This document shows, piece by piece, positions 36,770 to 46,726 of a stretch of 64,000 bases of DNA; position 1 is the stretch's first letter; every line of letters begins with the position of its first letter. The stretch is from contig RFPL01000001.1 in assembly GCA_009926135.1 (NCBI GenBank), positions 248,001 through 312,000 of the forward strand, read 5' to 3'. The translations under genes and the position numbers were made by a program. The notes beneath the pieces were generated by a model. The model made no database searches. It saw nothing but the letters and a program-made list of their open reading frames with translations, and was not told the origin of the DNA. Origin of the DNA: Sphingomonadaceae bacterium. Its GTDB lineage: Bacteria > Pseudomonadota > Alphaproteobacteria > Sphingomonadales > Sphingomonadaceae.

Positions 36770-37678
36770 GTGGATCAGGTCGTGGCGGGATTGGAACGGG
36801 CAAAGCCAGTGCGGCCGCAGCGCCCGCGCGAACTGCAGGACCCGCTTAATCATTACCTCTATCACCCGCTGGCGTGGCAGCTGGCGCGCGGCCTGGCGCA
36901 TACGCCGATAACCCCCAACATGGTTTCGGTCCTTGGCGGGCTGATGGTGGTTGCCGCCGGGATTGCCTATACAAATTTAGCCTGGCCGGTGGGCGCGGCG
37001 CTGGGCATGGCGCTGCACATGGGCTGGCACGTGGTCGACGGGGCCGATGGGGATCTGGCGCGGATGACCGGTCGGTCCAGTCCGATCGGTGAGATGGTCG
37101 ACGGCATCTGCGACTATGCCAGCCATATCGTGCTCTACCTGATCCTGGGTGCGGTGCTGGCGGGTGAGACCGGGTTCTTCAGCGGCGCTGCGGCATGGAT
37201 CCTGCTGGTGGTGGCCGGGGTCAGCCATGCGGTGCAATCCAACCATGTCGAGGTCCAGCGCCGCCAGTACCAGTGGTATGTCTATGGCACGCCGTGGATC
37301 CGTCACAGCCATGGTCAGGCGGGTTCGGCCACCAGCAAGAGCCTGTTCGGGGTATTTGTCTCGGCCTATCTCAACGCCGCCAGCGGGATGACCCCGCATG
37401 CGCTGCGGATTGATGCGGCGGTCGATGCGGCCAAGGGCGATCCTGCCCGCCTTGCGGCGATTGCCGCCGCCGTCCGCGCCGAAGCGCCCCCGCTGCTGTT
37501 GATGTGCAAGGTGCTTGGCCCCAACCCGCGCGCGATCGTGCTCGGGCTGTCGATGTTTGCCGGATCGCCGCTCTATTACATGATCTACCAGGCAGTCGTG
37601 CTGAATGTGCTGCTGGCAATTTCGGTGCTGATGCACAATGCTGCGGCGCGGCGCATCGCGGCAAAGATCGGAGCCTAG
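36770..37678 (+). CDS. CDP-alcohol phosphatidyltransferase family protein
   Basis: Integral membrane enzyme of 302 residues that displaces CMP from a CDP-alcohol. The complete family signature DGxxARx8GxxxDxxxD is present as DGDLARMTGRSSPIGEMVDG, continuing ICD, near residue 92. Several membrane helices follow (IVLYLILGAVLAG, ILLVVAGVSHAV, C-terminal VVLNVLLAISVLM). The N-terminal region is longer than in simple PgsA-type enzymes. With the two inositol genes beside it, a role in inositol lipid or inositol phosphodiester synthesis is likely. The start is GTG with AGGTGAGGG just upstream. Confidence 0.88.
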   Translation: MDQVVAGLERAKPVRPQRPRELQDPLNHYLYHPLAWQLARGLAHTPITPNMVSVLGGLMVVAAGIAYTNLAWPVGAALGMALHMGWHVVDGADGDLARMTGRSSPIGEMVDGICDYASHIVLYLILGAVLAGETGFFSGAAAWILLVVAGVSHAVQSNHVEVQRRQYQWYVYGTPWIRHSHGQAGSATSKSLFGVFVSAYLNAASGMTPHALRIDAAVDAAKGDPARLAAIAAAVRAEAPPLLLMCKVLGPNPRAIVLGLSMFAGSPLYYMIYQAVVLNVLLAISVLMHNAAARRIAAKIGA

Positions 37679-37724
37679 GCTTTCGGGACCTAGACGCTGG
37701 CGGCGGGTGGGCTATCATCCGCCC

Positions 37725-38918
37725 ATGTTCCATAGTCATCTGCTTGAAGCCGCCCGCGCGATCTCTGCCGAGGTTGTCGCGCTGCGCCGCGCGATCCATG
37801 CCGAACCCGAACTGGGGCTGCACACGCCCCGCACCCGCGACAAGGTCCGCGCAGCCCTTGCCGACCTGCCGCTGACCTGGCGCGAGGGGTCGTCGACCAC
37901 GGGCATGGTCGCCACGCTGCAGGGCGCTGCGCCGGGCCGCCATGTCCTGCTGCGCGGCGATATGGATGCCTTGCCGATGCCCGAGGAGACGGGTCTGCCG
38001 TTCGCCTCGCAGGTGACTGGTGCAATGCATGCCTGCGGGCACGATGCCCACACCGCCATGCTAGCCGGCGCGGCGCGGGTGCTGGCGGCGCGGCAGGCGG
38101 AACTGAAGGGCACGGTCTCCTTCATGTTCCAGCCGGGCGAGGAAGGGCACCACGGCGCGCGCTTCATGCTTGATGATCGCCTGATCGACCCATTGCCTGA
38201 TGCCGCCTTTGCGCTCCACGTCATGCCGAATGCGAAGCACGGCCTGGTTGCCGGGCGCGCGGGACCGCTGATGGCCGCGGCTGACCAGTTCGAGATCGTG
38301 GTCAAGGGCGCGGGCGGCCATGCCTCGATGCCGCACCAGACCCAGGATCCGGTGCCGGTTGCCTGCGAAATCGTGCTGGGCATTCAGACGCTGGTGACGC
38401 GCCAGTTCAATGCCCACGATCCGGTGGTGGTCACAGTCGCGCGGATCGAGGGCGGGACGGCGCATAACGTCATCGCCGATTTCGCGACGCTGAAGGGGAC
38501 GATGCGCACCCTCTCGCCGCGCCACCGCGCCAAGCTGCACGATGCCTTGCGTCAACTTGCCAGCGGCATCGCGTCTGCGCATGGCCTGACCGCCGAGGTC
38601 ACGGTGATCGAAGGCTTCCCGGTGACGATCTGCGATGCCCGCGCCGTTGCATTTGGCGAGCGGGTAACCGGCGCGCTATTCGGTGACGGAGCCTGGCAGA
38701 CCCTGCCCGCGCCGATCATGGGGGCGGAGGACTTTTCTTACGTGCTGGAAAAAGTCCCCGGCGCGATGTTCTTCCTGGGCGTGGCCGAAGACGGAGCAGA
38801 CTGGAATTCGTGCTGCGGAATCCATTCGCCGCGGATGATGGTGGACGAGGCGGTCCTGCCGCGCGGCACCGCCCTGCTGGCAGGGCTGGCCGAAGAGTTC
38901 CTCGCTAGCGGATTCTGA
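37725..38918 (+). CDS. M20 family amidohydrolase/peptidase
   Basis: Zinc-dependent hydrolase of the hippurate hydrolase/N-acyl-amino-acid amidohydrolase group, 397 residues. Metal ligands are seen in LLRGDMDALPM, MHACGHDAHTAML and FQPGEEGHHGARFML; a dimerisation lid domain lies in the middle (VVKGAGGHASMPHQTQDP), and APIMGAEDFSYVLEKVPG near the end is typical. The ATG at 37725 is favoured as the family N-terminus begins there. Likely cleaves N-acyl or aryl amino acids in the cytoplasm. Confidence 0.93.
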   Translation: MFHSHLLEAARAISAEVVALRRAIHAEPELGLHTPRTRDKVRAALADLPLTWREGSSTTGMVATLQGAAPGRHVLLRGDMDALPMPEETGLPFASQVTGAMHACGHDAHTAMLAGAARVLAARQAELKGTVSFMFQPGEEGHHGARFMLDDRLIDPLPDAAFALHVMPNAKHGLVAGRAGPLMAAADQFEIVVKGAGGHASMPHQTQDPVPVACEIVLGIQTLVTRQFNAHDPVVVTVARIEGGTAHNVIADFATLKGTMRTLSPRHRAKLHDALRQLASGIASAHGLTAEVTVIEGFPVTICDARAVAFGERVTGALFGDGAWQTLPAPIMGAEDFSYVLEKVPGAMFFLGVAEDGADWNSCCGIHSPRMMVDEAVLPRGTALLAGLAEEFLASGF

Positions 38919-38928
38919 AGCGCCGAGG

Positions 38929-39525
38929 TCAGACGGGGCGCGACATCGACCAGAAGTGCGGGCCGTCGCTGGCCGGCACGTCCCATTCCTCGTGTACCGC
39001 AAAGCCCAGCCGCAGGTAGATGCCGACATTCGCCTCGGTCGCGGTTTCCAGCAGCGTGGGCCTGCCAGCGGCCGTTGCCTCGGCAATGCCCGCGCGGATG
39101 GTCAGGCCGCCAAGGCCCTGGCCCTGGCAATCGGGCCGCACCCCGGCATAGCGTAGATAGTACCATTCCTCGTCCTTCGGCAGGTGCGAAGAAATTGCAT
39201 CGCCGACCTTGGCACCGCGCAGGATGCGCCGCCCGAAGATCCTCAGCAGCCGCGCCAGTTCGGGCGGCCAGAGCGGATCGTGGTGGTGGACCTTGCCCGG
39301 CAAGCGCCACAGCGTCACCGCCTCGCACCCCGGCGTGCCCAGCGCGATGCCATGACGCTGGTGATCGTCCCACAGCCAAGCGAACATCCGCGGCAGGCGG
39401 CGCGCGCGCTCGGCATCGTCAGGAATGATCCAGCTGACCGCCGGATCGGTCTGGAATGCCGCTGCCAGGGTCGCAATCGCGCCTGCACGGTGCTGCGGGC
39501 CCAGGCGGATGATCGTGCGCTCCAT
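38929..39525 (-). CDS. GNAT family N-acetyltransferase
   Basis: Acetyl-CoA-dependent acyltransferase of 198 residues. The acetyl-CoA loop is GVRPDCQGQGLGGLTIRAG (R/QxxGxG/A pattern), followed by the terminal strand-helix LLETATEANVGIYLRLGF. The N-terminal part (AAFQTDPAVSWIIPDDAER) resembles the group found next to small-molecule resistance genes, but no substrate can be stated. The start ATG overlaps the stop of the preceding membrane protein gene (TGATG), so the two are co-expressed. Confidence 0.87.
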   Translation of the reverse strand: MERTIIRLGPQHRAGAIATLAAAFQTDPAVSWIIPDDAERARRLPRMFAWLWDDHQRHGIALGTPGCEAVTLWRLPGKVHHHDPLWPPELARLLRIFGRRILRGAKVGDAISSHLPKDEEWYYLRYAGVRPDCQGQGLGGLTIRAGIAEATAAGRPTLLETATEANVGIYLRLGFAVHEEWDVPASDGPHFWSMSRPV

Positions 39526-39869
39526 CAACCCAATCGCCTGGCCGGGCCCAGCAGCAGGGCGAGGAACCCCGCGGTAAAGATCAGATCACCGGCCAGCACC
39601 GGGGCTGATCCCGGTGCTGCGGTGCCCGCCACGATTGACGGCGCAAGCAGCGCGACGAGGCCCAACTTGCCGACCACCCCGGCCCACAGTGTCGCAGCCA
39701 ACCGCGCCGGGTTTATCGCGACCAGCGCATAAAGCACGCCGAAGGCCGCCACCAACACGGCGCTCACCTTGTCTTGCGCGGCCACTGTGCCGTTCAGCAC
39801 CACGGGCAGGCTGATCAGCCAGTTATAGGCCGCCGCCCCCCACAGCATCCAACTCCATCCCTTTGCCAT
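39525..39869 (-). CDS. small four-helix membrane protein
   Basis: A 114-residue protein with about four hydrophobic segments: MLWGAAAYNWLISLPVVLNG, AVLVAAFGVLYALVAI, LWAGVVGKLGLVALLAPS and LIFTAGFLALLLGP. There are no charged catalytic motifs. A strong AGGAGGTG ribosome binding site supports the chosen start. Family not recognised with confidence. Coupled to the downstream acetyltransferase gene by a one-base overlap. Confidence 0.75.
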   Translation of the reverse strand: MAKGWSWMLWGAAAYNWLISLPVVLNGTVAAQDKVSAVLVAAFGVLYALVAINPARLAATLWAGVVGKLGLVALLAPSIVAGTAAPGSAPVLAGDLIFTAGFLALLLGPARRLG

Positions 39870-39977
39870 CGCTGCACCTCCTGTCGCCGGCAAGACTTGG
39901 CCGACGGCGGCTTCCTGTCAACGCCCGTTGCGCGGGCGCCCTCCGCCTGTCATGGCCGCTATGGAAGGGGAACCCAC

Positions 39978-40286
39978 ATGGCCGGTGACGACGAAGACTA
40001 TGTCTATGACGAGGACAGCGGCGAATGGCTGCCCGCCTCCGAACTTGCCGCCAAGCGCGCGGCGGAGAGCGCGGTCGAAGTGCGCGATGCGGTTGGCAAC
40101 ATCCTGGCTGACGGGGATTCGGTCACGCTGATCAAGGACCTGACCGTCAAGGGTGCCGGGCAGACGCTGAAACAGGGCACCGTCATCCCCTCGATCCGCC
40201 TGACGGGCGATGCGCAGGAGATTGACTGCAAGTACCCCGGCATCAAGGGCCTGGTCCTGCGCGCGGAATTCGTCCGCAAGCGCTAG
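39978..40286 (+). CDS. PhnA-domain protein without the zinc ribbon
   Basis: A cytoplasmic protein of 102 residues. The C-terminal ~65 residues (AVGNILADGDSVTLIKDLTV, then KGAGQTLKQGTVIPSIRL and the end EIDCKYPGIKGLVLRAEFVRK) match the PhnA/YjdM C-terminal domain. The usual N-terminal zinc ribbon is missing and replaced by a very acidic segment (AGDDEDYVYDEDSGEW). Despite the name, PhnA has no proven role in phosphonate use. The start has AAGGGGAA upstream; a longer frame begins 204 bp earlier but has no supporting similarity. Confidence 0.85.
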   Translation: MAGDDEDYVYDEDSGEWLPASELAAKRAAESAVEVRDAVGNILADGDSVTLIKDLTVKGAGQTLKQGTVIPSIRLTGDAQEIDCKYPGIKGLVLRAEFVRKR

Positions 40287-40390
40287 ACTGCGCCGCGCCA
40301 AGGCGGGTGGCGGCGCAATGGGTCCTCGCTTTCCCGCGTCAACAAGCCTAGGCCGGGGCTTGGGGCATCTGCCCCGCAAAGGAACGTGCC

Positions 40391-40522
40391 ATGGCCAAGA
40401 GCCAGAAGAAATCGAGCCGCGAAGTTCGCAAGCCCAAGGCGGAAAAGCCGCCCAAGCAGAACGCCTCGAAGCCGAGCCTCAAGCCGGGCGTCCTCGCCGG
40501 GCTGGAGCACATGAAGCGCTGA
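40391..40522 (+). CDS. small basic protein, 43 residues
   Basis: A lysine-rich peptide, MAKSQKKSSREVRKPKAEK followed by a Pro/Lys-rich middle and ending VLAGLEHMKR. Similar short basic ORFs occur next to metabolic genes in sphingomonads, in my recollection. No domain is known. It lies 13 bp before the YaiI gene. The coding potential is supported by the GC-third-position bias and clean ATG-TGA frame; function unknown, possibly nucleic-acid binding because of its charge. Confidence 0.6.
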   Translation: MAKSQKKSSREVRKPKAEKPPKQNASKPSLKPGVLAGLEHMKR

Positions 40523-40535
40523 CCGCCTGCCGCCG

Positions 40536-40997
40536 ATGACCAAGCCGCCGCTCCGGATTCTGGTCGATGCCGATGCCTGCCCGGTGAAGGAAGAGATCTA
40601 CAAGGTCGCCTTCCGCCGCCAGGTCCCGGTCCACGTGGTCAGCAACATGCGGCTGCGCGTGCCCGATCACCCGCTGATCGCCCGCGTCACCGTATCCGAC
40701 GCCTTCGACGCCGCGGATGACTGGATCGCCGAACGCGCCGATGCCCGGGCCGTCGTCGTGACCAGCGACATCCTGCTGGCCGACCGCTGCCTCAAGGCCG
40801 GGGCCACGGTGCTCTCCTCCACCGGCAAGCCCTTTACCCATGCCTCGATCGGCAGCGCCATCGCCACCCGCGCGATCATGGCCGATCTGCGCGCCGGCGG
40901 CGATGCGATTGGCGGACCGGCGCCCTTTGCCAAGACCGACCGATCGCGCTTCCTGCAAGCCCTGGACGAAGCGCTGGTGCGGCTGGCCCGAGGCTGA
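40536..40997 (+). CDS. YaiI/YqxD family protein (DUF188)
   Basis: A conserved 153-residue protein with the NYN/PIN-like fold signature RILVDADACPVKEEIYKVAF, acidic residues (DAxAxPV) clustered as in metal-dependent nucleases, and ERADARAVVVTSDILLADR later. Function is not established in any organism to my knowledge; a nuclease role is inferred from the fold. Cotranscribed with the small basic gene by spacing. Confidence 0.92.
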   Translation: MTKPPLRILVDADACPVKEEIYKVAFRRQVPVHVVSNMRLRVPDHPLIARVTVSDAFDAADDWIAERADARAVVVTSDILLADRCLKAGATVLSSTGKPFTHASIGSAIATRAIMADLRAGGDAIGGPAPFAKTDRSRFLQALDEALVRLARG

Positions 40998-41006
40998 ACC
41001 GGCTGG

Positions 41007-41429
41007 CTAGCCCGGATTGCCCGGCACCCCGGGCACATCCGGGATCTCGATCCAGTGCTGCTTGCTGTCGGTCCAGAACTGGATCGCAGGCGCGAAGCTG
41101 GACGTATCGTCGAGCGTCCCGGCCTTGACGAAGATCCCGCCCACTTGCGCCGGCACGCGGGTGAAGACCGGCGATCCGCAGGTTGGGCAGAACTGGCGAT
41201 GCACTTCGCCGCCACTGGTCCCGTGATCGACATAGGTCTGCACCGTTCCGGTGATTTCCACGCCGCTTTCCGGCAGGCCCAGGATCATCGACCAGCCGCT
41301 GCCGGCCTGGCGCTGGCAATTCTTGCAGTGGCACACCGCCTGCATGAACGGCTCAGCCGTGATCTTGTAGCGCACCGCGCCGCACAGGCAGCCGCCGGTC
41401 TGTTCCCCAAATTGGCCGTGCTCGGTCAT
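41007..41429 (-). CDS. GFA family protein (glutathione-dependent formaldehyde-activating type)
   Basis: A 140-residue zinc-binding protein. Cysteine motifs of the family are GGCLCGAVRYKI, CHCKNCQRQAGSG and FCPTCGSPVF. Named from Gfa of Paracoccus, which was proposed to condense formaldehyde with glutathione; most homologues have unknown function. The C-terminus is unusually repetitive (DVPGVPGNPG). Confidence 0.92.
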   Translation of the reverse strand: MTEHGQFGEQTGGCLCGAVRYKITAEPFMQAVCHCKNCQRQAGSGWSMILGLPESGVEITGTVQTYVDHGTSGGEVHRQFCPTCGSPVFTRVPAQVGGIFVKAGTLDDTSSFAPAIQFWTDSKQHWIEIPDVPGVPGNPG

Positions 41430-41719
41430 CCTCGTATCCCGCCAGTTATCATTGTGGGTATTGTGCTACCGCACCGCGACCTTGCTGCCCACTGCCAGAA
41501 TTGGCGACGGCAACGTTACGCCGAACTTGACACAGTTGACACGCAGTCCGCTTCTTCCAACACACTAAAGCCCGCAGAACTCCCGGCCTGGCGGGCAGAA
41601 CGGGCCGAGCGCCACACGGGCCGAAAAAATTTCCCGCCGCGTGCGCCAGCCAGTGCCGATCAACAATTGCAAAGAGCCGCTGCGAACATAGCAGGCGGCG
41701 CGCGAGTAGGAAAACGGAC
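41430..41719. promoter_or_regulatory. 290-bp intergenic region with a double TTGACA
   Basis: No gene is seen. Two TTGACA hexamers (41547-41552 and 41556-41561) lie 9 bp apart on the plus strand, with no matching -10 and no rightward gene; on the minus strand they are a direct repeat of TGTCAA upstream of the GFA gene and may be a regulator site. An AT-rich patch occurs near 41625. Confidence 0.25.
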
Positions 41720-42187
41720 TCAGCGCTGCTGCGGCTTGTGCGCCCAGCACTCCATCTCCACCCGCGCGCCCAGCGCCAGCCCGTTCACCCCCATCGCCGA
41801 GCGCGCGGGATAGCGGCCGGGCTTGAAGTGGCGCGCGTAGATCGTGTTGAAGGCTGGCCAGTCCGCCATGTCGGCCAGGAAGACCGAGCATTTGAACACG
41901 TCGTCAAAGCTCAGGCCGTGCTGGGTCAGGGTCTGGCCGATCCGCTTGAACATCTGCTCGCTCTCCGGCCCGATCCCGCCTGGGACCACCTTGCCGCCCC
42001 CATCCTCGGCGCCCAGCTGGCCCGAAAGGTACAGCACATCCCCCACCTGCACCGCGCTGGAGAACGGATAGGGCAGCTCCGATGGCGTGAAGACCGGGCC
42101 GGGCGCAGACGCAGGCTTGTTTGCGGCAACGGGGGGAGCGGCGACCAGCGCGGCGGAGAGCAGGGCGACGGGGATCAGGCGAGGCAT
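41720..42187 (-). CDS. RidA/YjgF family protein with signal peptide
   Basis: Enamine/imine deaminase family member, 155 residues. The signal peptide RLIPVALLSAALVAAPPVAA is unusual because the well-studied RidA is cytoplasmic. The mature domain has VGDVLYLSGQLGAEDG, VFKCSVFLADMADWPAFN, YPARSAMGVNGLALGARVEM and a terminal acid-rich strand; the substrate-binding Arg (GARVEMEC) is present. Exported RidA-like proteins form a separate branch whose substrate is unknown. Confidence 0.9.
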   Translation of the reverse strand: MPRLIPVALLSAALVAAPPVAANKPASAPGPVFTPSELPYPFSSAVQVGDVLYLSGQLGAEDGGGKVVPGGIGPESEQMFKRIGQTLTQHGLSFDDVFKCSVFLADMADWPAFNTIYARHFKPGRYPARSAMGVNGLALGARVEMECWAHKPQQR

Positions 42188-42286
42188 GGCTTCTCCGGGG
42201 TTCAGAGGACTAGGCCGGAGGTTCGCATGAATGGGGGTCGGTGGGTAGTGGAGTTGATGCGGCTGGTCAGCGTTTGTTTCCGAACA

Positions 42287-42595
42287 TCAAGATCCCGCGC
42301 CTGCACTCCACTTTCCGGCGACTGTGGCCCACTCGCGCACGGACCAGCGCGTGACCAAGCCTTGCGCCACGTAGGGATCGCTGCGAGCGAAGGCCTCCGC
42401 CGTGCTGGCATCTTCGCCCGCGAACAGCAGCAGGGCCTCGGCGGGCGCAGCGCCAGCCTCATAAGTGGCCCCGCCCAGCAGCAGTTGGCCCCGCTCGGCC
42501 GCGCCCTGGGCGAGAGCCAGGTGCTCTGCCCGAAGCGCGGCGCGGCGTTCAAGGTAATCAGGGGCGAGGGTGTAGGTCAGCAGCCAGTGCTTCAT
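42287..42595 (-). CDS. YciI family protein
   Basis: A 102-residue protein of the YciI/dimeric alpha-beta barrel group: MKHWLLTYTLAPDYLERRA, then EHLALAQGAAERGQLLLGGA and a C-terminal part with FARSDPYVAQGLVTRWSVRE, which contains the conserved DPY. Members include enzymes of aromatic breakdown, but most are unassigned. The start is preceded by GGAGCGGGGG and lies 14 bp after the thiC stop, so it is likely made on the thiC transcript. Confidence 0.85.
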   Translation of the reverse strand: MKHWLLTYTLAPDYLERRAALRAEHLALAQGAAERGQLLLGGATYEAGAAPAEALLLFAGEDASTAEAFARSDPYVAQGLVTRWSVREWATVAGKWSAGAGS

Positions 42596-42609
42596 CGCCC
42601 CCGCTCCGC

Positions 42610-44608
<1,999 letters not shown>

Positions 44609-44642
44609 CATAGATAGGCGTTTGCCGCGCGAAGGTCCAGCG

Positions 44643-45515
44643 TCAGGCGAAGCGGGCGGGGATTTCCGGATCGGCCGTGTCGAGCAGCGGGATGCGCCCT
44701 TCCGGCAGGCCGGCATAGGCCCCGGCCCATTGCGCCACCCAGGCCGGATCGCGCGCCTTGGACGGGTGATAGCCGGGCAGCAGCGAGCGCAGCATGGCGG
44801 GCGAGGCATGGCGCAGGAACCGCGCGACCATCGTCCACAGCCGCAGCCGGCTGCGCGCGCTCCGCCAAAGGCCGTCGCGCCGCAGCATCCGGACATAGCC
44901 CTTGCGGCTGGCCAGCGCGACGTGGACCGTGCCGCAGATCAGCCCCCAGGTCCGGCCGAACCAATCGCCATAGAGGTGGTTGTAGAGATCCCAGGCGACG
45001 TTCTTGTGCTCGGTCTCCTCGACCATGTGCCACAGCACCAGCGAGGCAATCGCGCTGTCCGACCCGGCGAACAAGGGCTGGCGGCGGCGGATCAGCCATT
45101 CGGTGATGCCCATGGTCATCGTCTCGAACCCGGCGGTATAGGCCAGCCGCCACTTCAGGCTGCGCTGCTGGAAGCGGCGGTAGTCCGTGTCCAACTCTGC
45201 CTCGGTCAGGGCGAGCTCCGGGTAGGTCTGCTTGAGGATCTCGTTGTAGCGGCGGTGGCTTTGATAGTGGACGCCCTCCTGGCCGATGAAGGCCTGGACA
45301 TCGGCCTTCAGCGCCGGGTCGTTCACCTGCTTCAGCGCCTCGGTCACGGTCTTGATCAGGAACGGCTCGAGATAGGGCATGGCCAGCGAAGCGCCGTTGA
45401 CCATGTGGCTCCATTCCGGCTGGCCGGGGTTCCAGACCGGGTCGATCCCCTCGTCAAAGGCGAAGGGGATGCGGCGGACGAGGATTTGGGGCCGCGCAGT
45501 CGCTGGCTCGCTCAC
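44643..45515 (-). CDS. metal-dependent hydrolase family protein (PF10118-like)
   Basis: A helical protein of 290 residues. The core has a ferritin-like arrangement of acidic/His pairs: FIGQEGVHYQSHRRYNEI near residue 75 and LVLWHMVEETEHKNVAWDLY near residue 155. These E/H pairs resemble di-iron ligands, though the family name is metal-dependent hydrolase. Such proteins are common in sphingomonads and other degraders and unassigned. The start is GTG overlapping the upstream gene stop (GTGA). Confidence 0.82.
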   Translation of the reverse strand: MSEPATARPQILVRRIPFAFDEGIDPVWNPGQPEWSHMVNGASLAMPYLEPFLIKTVTEALKQVNDPALKADVQAFIGQEGVHYQSHRRYNEILKQTYPELALTEAELDTDYRRFQQRSLKWRLAYTAGFETMTMGITEWLIRRRQPLFAGSDSAIASLVLWHMVEETEHKNVAWDLYNHLYGDWFGRTWGLICGTVHVALASRKGYVRMLRRDGLWRSARSRLRLWTMVARFLRHASPAMLRSLLPGYHPSKARDPAWVAQWAGAYAGLPEGRIPLLDTADPEIPARFA

Positions 45516-46009
45516 TGCCCGGCTCCGTGGCGATTGTGCTGCCATGCGCCCCACAGCAGCAGGACGATCGATACGTGCACACCGATCATCGCCGGCCACC
45601 CGGCCAGGAAGATCACGTTGTTGATCGTGACATCGCCGGGAAACGGCCCGCCACCAAACTCCAGCCCGCGGGTGCCGAACAGGGCATTGGCGATGGCCGG
45701 CAGGGTAAACAGCCAGCCGAACGCCAGCGCCGCCCAGAACAGCACCGCCTGGGCCCGCTCGCCCAGCCGGAGATAGCTGCCCGCTGCCCCGATCGCGATC
45801 AGCATGGTGCCGTTAGTGATCCCTTCCAGATGCGCCATGTTCCAGGCCCGGCGGTCACCCGCGATGCTGACGGGCAGATCGGTGACGAAGGGCCAGAGGT
45901 CGATCGCCCCCAGCAGGAAGAAGAAATAGATCCAGCCCGACAGGATCGCTGTCGCGATCAGTCCGATGCCGTTGAATACCAGCAGGCTGCGCCGCTTTTC
46001 GCTCAACAT
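45512..46009 (-). CDS. styrene-oxide-isomerase-like membrane protein
   Basis: Four-helix membrane protein of 165 residues. Its middle part (AWNMAHLEGITNGTMLIAIG, later RGLEFGGGPFPGDVTINN) aligns without gaps, from memory, to Pseudomonas StyC: the haem-ligand His (H58 in StyC) is His60 and Asn64 is Asn66, while Tyr103 becomes Ala105. StyC isomerises epoxides to aldehydes. Here a related fold is likely, with haem binding possible, but the reaction is unknown. AGGGGGAA precedes the ATG. It is cotranscribed with the PF10118-like gene. Confidence 0.6.
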   Translation of the reverse strand: MLSEKRRSLLVFNGIGLIATAILSGWIYFFFLLGAIDLWPFVTDLPVSIAGDRRAWNMAHLEGITNGTMLIAIGAAGSYLRLGERAQAVLFWAALAFGWLFTLPAIANALFGTRGLEFGGGPFPGDVTINNVIFLAGWPAMIGVHVSIVLLLWGAWQHNRHGAGQ

Positions 46010-46083
46010 GGCAGTTCCCCCTACCCGGCCGCTTGTGCGCGGCGCGCTGGACAATATGGCAGCACCTCGCGAAAGGTCCAGCA

Positions 46084-46707
46084 ATGACCGTGCTTTACCG
46101 CCTCAACGCCTGCGCTGCCGAGATCGCGGTGCGGTTTGGCGCGCGGGCCAGTGCGGATGATCCCTGGTCGGGCGGTACCATCGGGCCAGGCAGCTTCGCC
46201 CCGGTGGTGACGGCCGGGCGCGAGTTCGTTGCCGGGCCGCGACCGGCGGGCGAGGCTGAGCGGCGGCTGGTGCCGCGCTTGTGGAGTGTGCCGCCGCCGC
46301 CTTCGGTCGGGGAGGCGGGCCGTTCCGTCCTGACCGTGTGCAATCCGGATTCGCCGTTCTGGATCGGCAACCTGCGCAACAGCGAGTTCCGCTGCCTGGT
46401 CCCGGCTACGTCTTTGATGCTGTGGGGCAGGACCGACCCCGTCACTGGCAAGCGCCGCCAGCACTGGCTGTCCTGCGCCGATCAGCCGCTGTTCGCGCTG
46501 GCCGGGGTGTGGAAGGACAGCGAGGTTGCCAGTTTCGCCCTGCTGACCTGCCCGGCCAATGCCATGCTGCGCGAGCTGGGCGTGGAGCGGATGCCGGTGA
46601 TCCTCCCCGGCGATCCGGCAAGGCTGCACCTGTGGCTGCTGGGCGGCTGGGACCGGGCGGGCGCACTGGTCGCACCCTATGCCTCGGGATTGACGCAGCT
46701 GGGTTAG
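46084..46707 (+). CDS. SRAP-family protein lacking catalytic residues
   Basis: A 207-residue protein with the fold of SOS-response-associated peptidases (HMCES/YedK), which covalently protect abasic sites via Cys2. Family landmarks are LYRLNACAAEIAVRFGA, RCLVPATS, FALAGVWKDSE and ERMPVILPG. Here Cys2 is Thr2, the FYEW glutamate is Leu113 (SLMLW) and the usual His before xRMP is Val167. It therefore looks like a non-catalytic paralogue. The chosen start has GAAAGG upstream. It lies 19 bp before a secreted amidohydrolase gene, in no DNA-repair context. Confidence 0.83.
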   Translation: MTVLYRLNACAAEIAVRFGARASADDPWSGGTIGPGSFAPVVTAGREFVAGPRPAGEAERRLVPRLWSVPPPPSVGEAGRSVLTVCNPDSPFWIGNLRNSEFRCLVPATSLMLWGRTDPVTGKRRQHWLSCADQPLFALAGVWKDSEVASFALLTCPANAMLRELGVERMPVILPGDPARLHLWLLGGWDRAGALVAPYASGLTQLG

Positions 46708-46726
46708 GCCGGGATAGTCCGGCCCT

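Noticed and set aside
41007-41100. GC-rich inverted repeat near the GFA C-terminus taken as a terminator
   Set aside because: It comes from the repetitive codons of the PGVPGNPG tail and lies in coding sequence.
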